This document shows positions 33,056-41,700 of a stretch of 64,000 nt of DNA, one piece after another; position 1 is the stretch's first letter, and each line of letters starts with the position of its first letter. The stretch is from Phycisphaeraceae bacterium (GTDB lineage Bacteria; Planctomycetota; Phycisphaerae; Phycisphaerales; UBA1924). The notes under the pieces were generated by a model. It was given only the letters and a program-made list of their open reading frames with translations, did not search any database and had not been told where the DNA came from. A program made the translations under genes and the position numbers. The DNA is taken from contig JAHBXD010000002.1 of assembly GCA_019636695.1 (NCBI GenBank), forward strand, positions 1 through 64,000, written 5' to 3'.

Positions 33056-33719
33056 GCCTCCGCGGCTGATCAGCCGCGGCCCCATTGAAGCTCCAGGCCC
33101 AGCCCCAGCGGCGCCGGCACGAACTGCCTCCGCGGCTGATCAGCCGCGGCCCCATTGAAGCCAGTATTCGGGGTTCCTGGTGAAACTCGACAGCGCGGCC
33201 TCCGCGGCTGATCAGCCGCGGCCCCATTGAAGCAGTTTCAGCGGTTCGGCCACGGCCGATGCGGCGGCCTCCGCGGCTGATCAGCCGCGGCCCCATTGAA
33301 GCCCACAACCACCGGGCAGGAACGGGTGACGGAGATCATCGCCTCCGCGGCTGATCAGCCGCGGCCCCATTGAAGCGCCTCGGGCTCGATCTCGGCCACG
33401 TCGATGCCATGCCGCCTCCGCGGCTGATCAGCCGCGGCCCCATTGAAGCCCTCGAGGCGGTCGGCCAGATGCGCACCTGACGCGTGCCTCCGCGGCTGAT
33501 CAGCCGCGGCCCCATTGAAGCGCTTTCTCGCCGGCTGGGTCGTCCTCGACGAAGACGGCCTCCGCGGCTGATCAGCCGCGGCCCCATTGAAGCCGCTCCC
33601 GGATCCCGTTGATGGCGGCCCGGACCCGCCTCCGCGGCCCCATTGAAGGGATATCCACCTCGCCGCCGTAGACGTTCGCCGTGGCCTCCGCGGCTGATCA
33701 GCCGCGGCCCCATTGAAGC
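33056..33719 (+). CRISPR. CRISPR array, 10 repeats, 9 spacers
   Basis: Repeats are 36 bp, starting GCCTCCGCGG and ending CCCCATTGAAGC, at 33056, 33126, 33198, 33267, 33341, 33414, 33486, 33558, 33628 (short) and 33684. Nine are identical. The ninth is about 21-22 bp long, having lost 14 bp. Spacers are 33-38 bp (34, 36, 33, 38, 37, 36, 36, 34 and about 35). Bases 5-24 of the repeat are a perfect 20-bp palindrome centred on TGATCA. The ATTGAAGC end matches common type I 5' handles and sets the direction as plus, away from the cas genes. Confidence 0.97.
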
Positions 33720-33780
33720 TACGTTCCCCCACACCCAAACACGACTGAATCACTCAGCGTGGGCTCGGCCTTCGTCGAAG

Positions 33781-33859
33781 GCCGGCCCCGCGAGTGATTC
33801 GCGCATACTGGGCTTGGCTGGGTGGACAGGTGCCGCCGCGAATCACTCGCGGGGCCGGC
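33781..33859. repeat. 23-bp perfect inverted repeat after the array
   Basis: 33781-33803 and 33837-33859 are exact reverse complements over 23 bp, with a 33-bp spacer. A smaller hairpin GGCCTTC/GAAGGCC (33767-33783) abuts the left arm. The gap 33720-33910 holds no gene and divides the array from a convergent gene, so the structure could end transcription from both sides or be the end of a mobile cassette. Confidence 0.6.
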
Positions 33860-33910
33860 GGGTAGGACCGCGGAGCCCCAGATCTCCAGAGCGCTGGCCG
33901 ACGGGAAGCC

Positions 33911-36900
33911 TCAGGCCGACACGAACTCGAAGCAGACCAGGCGCAGGTTCTCGCGGCGGAGCGCGTGCCCGCTGGCACGATCGTCGTCCTTGGCGTAGTC
34001 GGATGCCAGCCGCTCCAGGTCAGCCACGAGATGGCCGGCATCCTGGTGGCCTTGCCACGCTTCACGGGCGCGCTTCAGGTGCTGCGCCACCGCTCGTCCG
34101 ATTGGCTGCCCCAGGAACCCCAGCACCGCCTTGGCGCGCTCGCGCGGGATCGCGCCCTTCCTGAGCGCGCCCTTCAGGTTCTCGGCGAGGGCCTGCTGGA
34201 TCGGGTCGTTGGCCACGCCGACAGCGGCCTTGGTCGCCGTGGACGCCTCCTCGGAGAGGATCTGCTCGATGACCCGATCCTGGAGCGCGAACAGATCCTG
34301 CGATCCAATGAATCGCGGCTCATCAGCCCTGCACGCGATGATCCGCGCGATCTCGAAGCGGTTGTCCGTGATCGTGCCCGAGGCGGCATCGATGTACCGC
34401 CAGAAATGACGCGACCCGCCCTCGGGGCGCGGCGCCTTGAAGTAGAAGAACATCCCGTCGTACCCGTCCCGCCGCAGACCAGAGTGGATGCCGTCCGGGA
34501 GATCCAGGGCGCCGTCGATGCCCTCCCGGTTCAGCATCTCGCGCAGCTGCTGGAGGAGCATCTCGGGCCCGCCGAGTTCGGCCCGGGCCTCTTCCTCGTC
34601 CAGCACTGACACGTCGGCGTCCCTCACGCGCCGGAGGGCGTTGAACGTCCGGGGGTGAACGACCTCTCCCAGCACGCTCGCGTCGAGGAGACCGAGGTCG
34701 TCGATCTGGCCGATGCGGCTCGTGAGGCGCTCCAGCAACCGGAGCAGATCCTCCAGTTCACGCTCGGGGAACATGTTCCAGATCTCGATCTCCCGGTGCG
34801 GGCTGCGCAGCCGGTCGATGCGCCCGCTCCGCTGCACCAGGCGGATCGGGTTCCACGTCAGGTCGTAGTTGATCAGGCAGCCGCAGTCCTGGAGGTTCTG
34901 CCCCTCGCTCAGCACGTCGGTGCTGATCAAGACGTCGATCTCCCGGTCCGTGGGGGTCGCCGTGCCCTCCATCGCTCGCGGGGCGAACGATGCCACGATG
35001 CCCATCCGTTCCTCGGGATGGTTGCCGCTGTCGATACGCCGCACGTGCGGGCGGCCGGCGGTCTGCAACCAGTCCTCGGCGGCCAGCTCCCGGCCCAGAT
35101 ACCGGGCCGTGTCCTTGTAGCTCGTGAAGATGATGACCTTGCGGCCGCGCAGCTCACCGGCCAGCAGGTCCTTGAGCCGTTGCAGCTTGGCGTCCCGTTC
35201 CACCAGCGGCTCGATCCGCCGGTGCAGATCCTCGAGGATCTTCAGATCCGCCTGCACCGCGGCCGCGAGACGGGGGACATCGAACTGCCTGAGGTCCACA
35301 GCGGGCAGGTCCCGGAGGTACTCCCGCACCTCCTCGTCGTCGAGCAGTTCATCCGTCAGCGTGTCCGCGTTCAGGTCATCCTCACCCTCCAGCCCGATGA
35401 TCTGGAGCATCTTGTAGAAGTCGCGACTGGCGATGACAGTCTTCTTGGCGAGCAGGTCGAGGTATACTCGCTCGAACACGATCGCCCGATGCACGCTCCG
35501 CCGGAACGCCTCGACGCTGCTCTCCAGCCGCTTGAGGAAGCGCGTCTTGAAGATGCCGACGAGGCCGACCTCACGCCCGCGCTCGAAGTCCGACTTCTCG
35601 TCGCGGAACTCGTCCCTGCGGTAGGTCTCAAGCGCGTAGGGCGCCAGGGAGAGTGCCTCGATCTGGTCCACGATGTGCCGGTAGAGCCCGCCCCACACCG
35701 CCTCCAGGCTGTACTCGATGGTCCGCAGCTGCCGCTCCGGGAAGTGCACCGGCTCGCCCTTGACCGTCGCGTTCGGGTACGCGGCACGGATGTACGGCCG
35801 CGTGTTGCGCACGACGAACTCGTCGAGCAGGTTGAACAGCACCTCGCCGGGCGAGCGGTCGTCGCTGCGCGCTGCACGCCGCGCCATGCGGAAGTAGCTC
35901 GCCAGGTCGCCGATGCCCGCCTCCCGGAAGTAGTCCTGCTCTCCCTGCGTGAACAGCTTCAACTGGGCGTACAGATCGAACAGGTCGTTGTTGATCGGCG
36001 TGGCGGACAACAGGATGACCTTCTTCCGCTCGCCGTCGCGCCCGCGCCCGCGGTTGCGCTGGATAATGTCGTCCAGCGCCAGGTAGCGGTTGGCCTTCTC
36101 GTTGCGGAAGTTGTGCGACTCGTCGATCAGGACCACGTCCGCGTCCGCCAGCGGCGCCGCGTCGAAGCCCTCCCGGCCCAGTTCCTCCATGCCGACGACC
36201 TGCGCCGCGATCGTGGAGGCCGCCAGCTCGCGCCTCCACATCTCGCGGAGGCTCGCGGGGCACACCACCACCGCCTTCTGCCGACGGTGGTAGGCGTAGT
36301 CCTCCAGCAGCCGCTTGCCGATCCACGTCTTGCCCAGCCCGACGCTGTCGGCGACGAGCACGCCGTCATAGCGCTGGAGGATGCGCCGGGCGCGCTTGAC
36401 CGAGTCCTCCTGGAACTCCGCCAGCTCGATCGCCGTCTTCCCCAGGAGCATATGGTCCGTGGCGTCGAGCTGGTCCCTCAGGTACTCGTACAGCGCCTTC
36501 AGATACACCTGGTACGGCGAGTACTGGTACTGCCCGAACTTGCTCCGGTTCAGCAGGTCGATCAGATCCTGCTTGAAATCGGCCCCGTCGGCCCAGTTCC
36601 GCTGGAACCACGCCTCCAGTTCCATGACCGCCCGCGCGCCCACCTCGCTCTTGATCAGCCGGCGCTCCGTGGGCGAGACGGGGTCGTTGGCCAGCGCCGC
36701 CCGTGGCGGCTCCTCTCGCAGGCGGCGGCCACCGTCAAAGAGGTGTGTGCCCGGCTCCCCCGCCGAATACGCCCCGTCGCGCAGGTACTCCGCGCGCTCC
36801 GCGGCCTCCGGGTCCGCCGCCGGGTCCTCCTCCGTGAACACGCGGTGGACGAGGTTGAGTTCCCGGTTGCTCGTCAAGCCCGGCCCTGTGAAGTTGCTCG

Positions 36901-37339
36901 ATCCCACGACCGCCGCGAATGGGCGCAGGCGGTCGTCCCGGTTGCCGGCGCCAACGCGATCCTGGTGGAAAATGTACGCCTTGGCGTGCAGGAAGCCCCT
37001 CTCATACAGCCGAACCTGCACGCGCTCTTCGCGCAGCAGCGCGATCAGATCCTCGACCAGCCGCAGCGTCGGCTCGTCCAGGGCCATCCCCGCCAGCTCC
37101 TCGCGCATGGCCGCGGCCGGGCTCGCCCGCACGCCGACATCCCCGCCCTCCGTCGGCTCGTGCCCCAGCAGCAGGCGGAACGCCCCGACGCCATCGAGGC
37201 CATCCCTCAGCTCCCGGTACCCGGTCACGCTGAAGTACGCCGTAGCGACATCGACGGGGCAGCCGCGGCTCATCGCCACCAGCCGCCGCAGGGCATCGGC
37301 CGCCGGGTGCGTCTGGTTGTCGATGACGAAGGGCAGCAT
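33911..37339 (-). CDS. PLD-family nuclease/SNF2-type helicase fusion
   Basis: A 1142-residue protein. The N-terminal part has one phospholipase D motif, HAKAYIF (about 118) with GSSNFTGPGL, suggesting a metal-free nuclease active as a dimer. The rest is an SF2/SNF2 helicase: Walker A ADSVGLGKTW (about 330-339), LIDESHNFRN, LSATPINND, and the C-terminal STDVLSEGQNLQ and RLVQRSGRIDRL. Such proteins serve as the nuclease/translocase of restriction-like defence (compare NgoAVII/CglI and DISARM-associated helicases). The companion methylase is at 38702-43423. TATACT lies 10 bp before the ATG, so the transcript may have almost no leader. Confidence 0.85.
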   Translation of the reverse strand: MLPFVIDNQTHPAADALRRLVAMSRGCPVDVATAYFSVTGYRELRDGLDGVGAFRLLLGHEPTEGGDVGVRASPAAAMREELAGMALDEPTLRLVEDLIALLREERVQVRLYERGFLHAKAYIFHQDRVGAGNRDDRLRPFAAVVGSSNFTGPGLTSNRELNLVHRVFTEEDPAADPEAAERAEYLRDGAYSAGEPGTHLFDGGRRLREEPPRAALANDPVSPTERRLIKSEVGARAVMELEAWFQRNWADGADFKQDLIDLLNRSKFGQYQYSPYQVYLKALYEYLRDQLDATDHMLLGKTAIELAEFQEDSVKRARRILQRYDGVLVADSVGLGKTWIGKRLLEDYAYHRRQKAVVVCPASLREMWRRELAASTIAAQVVGMEELGREGFDAAPLADADVVLIDESHNFRNEKANRYLALDDIIQRNRGRGRDGERKKVILLSATPINNDLFDLYAQLKLFTQGEQDYFREAGIGDLASYFRMARRAARSDDRSPGEVLFNLLDEFVVRNTRPYIRAAYPNATVKGEPVHFPERQLRTIEYSLEAVWGGLYRHIVDQIEALSLAPYALETYRRDEFRDEKSDFERGREVGLVGIFKTRFLKRLESSVEAFRRSVHRAIVFERVYLDLLAKKTVIASRDFYKMLQIIGLEGEDDLNADTLTDELLDDEEVREYLRDLPAVDLRQFDVPRLAAAVQADLKILEDLHRRIEPLVERDAKLQRLKDLLAGELRGRKVIIFTSYKDTARYLGRELAAEDWLQTAGRPHVRRIDSGNHPEERMGIVASFAPRAMEGTATPTDREIDVLISTDVLSEGQNLQDCGCLINYDLTWNPIRLVQRSGRIDRLRSPHREIEIWNMFPERELEDLLRLLERLTSRIGQIDDLGLLDASVLGEVVHPRTFNALRRVRDADVSVLDEEEARAELGGPEMLLQQLREMLNREGIDGALDLPDGIHSGLRRDGYDGMFFYFKAPRPEGGSRHFWRYIDAASGTITDNRFEIARIIACRADEPRFIGSQDLFALQDRVIEQILSEEASTATKAAVGVANDPIQQALAENLKGALRKGAIPRERAKAVLGFLGQPIGRAVAQHLKRAREAWQGHQDAGHLVADLERLASDYAKDDDRASGHALRRENLRLVCFEFVSA

Positions 37340-37417
37340 ACGACCGGTAGTATAGAGTTCAGCCCCGCGGATCACGCGCGGCCCGCATCGGCCGTCCGGC
37401 GAATAGCATTCGGCCTC

Positions 37418-38623
37418 GTGTTCAAGCAGCTCGACCCGAGCATGTACCGCGACGTCACCTCGGCGCTCTTGCCCCCTGGAATCGCGGCCGATGCCGAAGT
37501 GGCGCTCGAGGCCCTGAACGCGCAGTTCGGCGTTGGTGGGGGGGAAACGGCCATCCTCGACGGGATGCGAGTCACCAAGCATGATCCGTCCGGCCTGCTC
37601 ATCCGCGTCACCGCAGGCCAGATCGAAGGCGTTTGGGCCCCGGAAGCCGTGACCGACGAGCAGGTGGCCGACTGGCGGGAACGGATGGCCGCGGCGCTGA
37701 AACCCGCGGGCATCGCGTTGGTGAATCGGGTCGTGCTCTGTGCAGGACCCATCGAGCATCGGTGGGAGCTGCCGGAGGTCGGGGTGAGACTGTCCCCGCC
37801 ACCGATCGGTGCCCCGCGACCGCCGATGTTGATGGCGGACCACGCGGTGATGCTCCGGGTGCGCATCGAGACGTGCGCACAACGATCGATCAACGGCACC
37901 TTCGCCGCCCGCAAGCTGGAGTGGTGGACCTTGCTGCTGAATGCGGCGACGTACCTGCGCTGTGGGCACACCCTTCATCGCAGGAGTGCATGGGCTTGGG
38001 ACAGGCACAGGGACGATCGCTCCAAGTGGATGGATCTGGAGTACTTCTCGCCCGAGATCCTCGACGACACGGCCGTCGAGGCGGCGGCCTCGCAGGCGCC
38101 CTCCGGTTGCTGGGTGGACGACGCCGAGTACTACATCGGGTTTGGCGCCGCAACAGACCACTCCGCGGTCCTTCCGGCTTCGCTCGGCGCGACGCTCACC
38201 GCGGCCGAGTCGCTGGCGCCGGAGCATCACCGCGACCTGCGCCGCGCCTGTCGGTTGATCAGCGCCGCGGACGAGGCTGCGCCGATGTCAAGCTCGCTGT
38301 CCTATGTGGCGCTGGTGTCTGCGGTGGAGACGCTTGCGAAGAACTGGCGGCCCAAACTGGGGGCTACTGCTCGTTTCAAACAACTCCTGACGGACATGCT
38401 GCCTTGCTACCGAGACGTGGAGGATGGCGCGGCGGAGTTGTACCGACTGCGCTGCGATCTGGTGCATGAGGGCATCGTCTTCCCAGGTGACTGGATCGGC
38501 ATGTCCCATGACGAGGACCGGCGAGAATGGTCGGCTCACTGGGGACTTGCCCGCGTCGCCCGGCTGGCAACGGTCAACTGGCTGCGTGCACGCGCTGGCT
38601 TGCCACACGTGCCCGCGGCGTAG
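37418..38623 (+). CDS. HEPN-like protein in restriction cluster
   Basis: A 401-residue protein of no named family. The C-terminal region looks like a HEPN fold: helices SSSLSYVALVSAVETLAKNW and RFKQLLTDMLPCYRDVEDGA lead to RCDLVHEG (Arg345...His350), an Rx4H ribonuclease motif. The N-terminal 250 residues are mixed alpha/beta. It is divergent from the helicase-nuclease gene and convergent with the methylase gene. HEPN proteins in defence loci often cut RNA as toxins or suicide effectors. The GTG at 37418 is the chosen start; an ATG at 37442 is also possible. Confidence 0.62.
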   Translation: MFKQLDPSMYRDVTSALLPPGIAADAEVALEALNAQFGVGGGETAILDGMRVTKHDPSGLLIRVTAGQIEGVWAPEAVTDEQVADWRERMAAALKPAGIALVNRVVLCAGPIEHRWELPEVGVRLSPPPIGAPRPPMLMADHAVMLRVRIETCAQRSINGTFAARKLEWWTLLLNAATYLRCGHTLHRRSAWAWDRHRDDRSKWMDLEYFSPEILDDTAVEAAASQAPSGCWVDDAEYYIGFGAATDHSAVLPASLGATLTAAESLAPEHHRDLRRACRLISAADEAAPMSSSLSYVALVSAVETLAKNWRPKLGATARFKQLLTDMLPCYRDVEDGAAELYRLRCDLVHEGIVFPGDWIGMSHDEDRREWSAHWGLARVARLATVNWLRARAGLPHVPAA

Positions 38624-38701
38624 TACGCACGGACGTCGCCTGAACGCCGCGTTCTCCGCAGCGCCCACGATCAATCCGAGATCCCTTTGCTGAGGTTGAC
38701 G

Positions 38702-41700
38702 TCACCCTACGCCGAGGCGCGATCGATGATGAGTGTCCGCATCACCCGCGTGATCTTGCTCTGCATCCGGCACGCTCCCGTCCGGATTCAGGCCGACAAG
38801 CCGCCACACAACCTTGTCGATCGCATCGCGCAGGTCGATGAACCGTTGCCGATCAGTGGAAAGCGCTTCCACTTCACGCTCGAACCGACCTTGGACCTGC
38901 GTGAGCTGGCCATCGAGATCAGACCTGAATGCCCGGCGATTCCGGTGCAGAAGATCGACGAACTCGCCCCAGTCCATCGCGTCGAAGTCGGCCTGACCCC
39001 CGCGGAGCCGTGTAATGCCGGTGAACCTGTCCCCGTCGCCCCGCAGCCGCTGGAACAGCCAATCGGAGAACTCTTCGACGCGAGCCTGGCGTGACTCCGC
39101 CAGACTTGCCATCTCCCGTCCGGCCGCGGCAAGGGCATCGTGGACGCTGTCCGGCCACGATTCGGCGGACGCCGGCGTCTGCGAGATCTCGCCAACGACG
39201 GAGTCCAGCCATTTGGCTGGTCCGCCGGATCTCAGGAGCGCGGCCCACGGTTTGAGCTGGGTGGCTGGGCGATCGTTCGCAGCCAGCCGCTCGAACCGTG
39301 GGATGGGAAGCGCATTGATCTCATACGCATTGATGCTGTTGTTGGTGCTGGTGAGCGCAAATCGCCAGTCGGTCATGCATGAGTTGAAGAGAGCCAGGAG
39401 TGCATGCAGGTCATACGCTGTGGGTGCGGTGAAATAACGAATCTTGTGTACGCAGTAGTGGCCAACGGGAATGCGGCACGCGATGAGCCGTCTCCAGTTG
39501 TCGATCGGACTGCTCTCCTGGAACCCGATCCGTTCCTGCGTGTGGTGCATGGAGCGTGGATCGTTGGCGTACTCCTCCAAGTATTCTCGCTCCCGGAGGT
39601 ATAGCGGGGTCCCCTGCTTCGGCTCGTCCAGAAGGACGTAGTAGTTGATATTGGCCCCGCGCAGCAGGCGCGGCCCCACGGGCGATGGGTCGGTCAGGTG
39701 GGCGTTGCTCGCGTTCGTCATCAGTTCCCCGAGGTAGCAGGTCGCCGCGTCCGACCAGCGGGTCACACGTGGGGACGACAGGATCCGCCGCCAGCGGCGC
39801 AGGTCCGAATCGTCGATCGCAGGGAGGGCGAGGTACTCGGGGTCGAGCGCGCGGACTTCTGCCACCGTCAGGCGACAGCGCTTCGGGGTATCCGTGAAGA
39901 CGTGGCGAGGATACGTAGTGATCTCGATCGGTCGGTCCGGTTCGGCGGTTTTCTCGGCGCGATAGATGCAAGTGCTGAGCTTGGCCTCGAAGAACACCCG
40001 CGCATGCACGTCGTCCTTCTGGGGGAAGGCGGCAACCTCTCGAAGCCAGCCGTTCTCGAGCAGAAGCCGTCGCGTTCCTGCGGGAAAGGTATCGGCCAGT
40101 AGCGACATGGGCACGATGAACGCGTTCTGGCCTTGCCCCGCCATCAGGACCAACGACCGGACCATGAAGAGCCGGAAGAGGTTCAGCCGGCCTCCCTGTG
40201 CGGGTTTGTAGAGAGGGACCTGCCGGAAGAAGGCAAGTTCCGGCAGTTCGTGGCCGGCCGCGTGTTCGCTCAGTTCATCGTATGGCGGATTCCCCACGAT
40301 CGCGTCGAACCCCGCCTCCCCTTCCGCCAGGCGCTCGACCCGCCCGTCCGCCAGTCCGGCGAAGGTGTAGAAGACCTCCGGGAACTCCAGGTCCCAGTGG
40401 AAGAACCGCCGGTCCTTTGCCAGCGCATCGACGGCGCTGACCAGCCGCCGGTCGCTGGCGGTCAGACTCTCGAAGAACGCCTCGCGGCTGGAGAGGTCCA
40501 GATCGCTGCCGTGCTGCAGGATGGATGTGGCGGTGCCGTGCCCGAAGTGCCTCGCCACGAGGATGTCCAGCAGCACGCCATAGCCCGAGAGCGTGCGGCG
40601 GGCCTCGTCGAAGGCCCGCTTGCTCTCGGCGACCTCGCTCGCCGTCGCGTCGGCCAGGCGCGCGACGGTCAGCACGGCGTTGACCGCCCGGTGCAGGTGG
40701 CTCTCGTCGATCTTGAACAGTTGCTCCTCCAGCGCCTTCTCCAACCCGACCAGCGACGAGCCGATGAGCGAGTTGCCCGTCCGCAGGTGGTGGTCCAGGA
40801 ACGACAGGGGCGCGCCGAGCGTGAAGGCATCCAGCCAAAGCGAAACCTTCGCCAGCTCCGTCGCCAGCGGGTTCAGGTCCACACCGTAGATGCAGCGCTT
40901 GAGCACGTGCCGCTTGAGCAGGTGGACGTCCGTCAGTTGCCGCCTGAGGAACTCGTCGGTCTCGATGCCCTGCCCGCGGAGGGATTCGAGGATCGCCTCG
41001 CGCGTGCGCTCCAGGGCCGCGGAGACAGGGTTCACCGGGAATGCGTTCAGGAAGTCGAGCAGTTCATCGGTGATGAAGTCCACCGCCTCGACGAGGAAGT
41101 GCCCCGAGCCCATCGCCGGGTCGAGCACCTTTAGGTCGAAGAGCCGATCGACCAATCCCTTGTGCTCGTTGTAGGACTTCTCCAGCGCGAAGCGCCGGCG
41201 GTCGCGCTCGGTCGACTTGCCCCCCTCGCCTGCCGGCGGCGGCCCCCACGCCGGTCGCCATCCGAGCATGATGCGCGGGTCGGCCTCGGCGTTCGAGAGC
41301 CATCTGTGGAACGCCTTCTCCGCCTTGCGGAACTCCGGGCGCAAGGCCTCCAGCTTCCGCTTGAGTACCGGGCCGACCGTGTGCTCCACGATGTACTCGA
41401 CGATGTGGTCGGGCGTGTAGTACGACCCGGTGGCTTTGCGCTCCGCTTTGTCCTTGATGAGCAGCGGCTCGCCCTTGCGGTACTCGCGCTCGATGCGCCG
41501 GCGCCCACGCCCGCCCCGGGCCCTGGTGAGCGGTATGTGCTCGATCTTGGACTTCGTGCGCACGACGGCGAGGTCTTCCGTCGCCACGCCCAGGCGGAAC
41601 TCCAGCAGCCCCTCGTAGATCGAGCCGAGCTGGCGCACGCCGAGCGACTTGTAGTCCACGAACTCGAGCGTGCACGTCCGCGGGTTCTCGACGCGAGCCA

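Noticed and set aside
33056-33719. CRISPR spacers aimed at genes in this same window
   Set aside because: I saw no spacer match by eye; without a search this cannot be excluded, so no self-targeting is claimed.
32706-33753. Minus-strand frames with repeated FNGAAADQPRR-like peptides
   Set aside because: They are translations of the CRISPR repeats and spacers, not genes.
34655-37417. Plus-strand open frame running into the HEPN-like gene (1322 codons in all)
   Set aside because: The first 920 codons are antisense to the PLD-SNF2 helicase, whose motifs are clear. Only the part from 37418 looks like protein.
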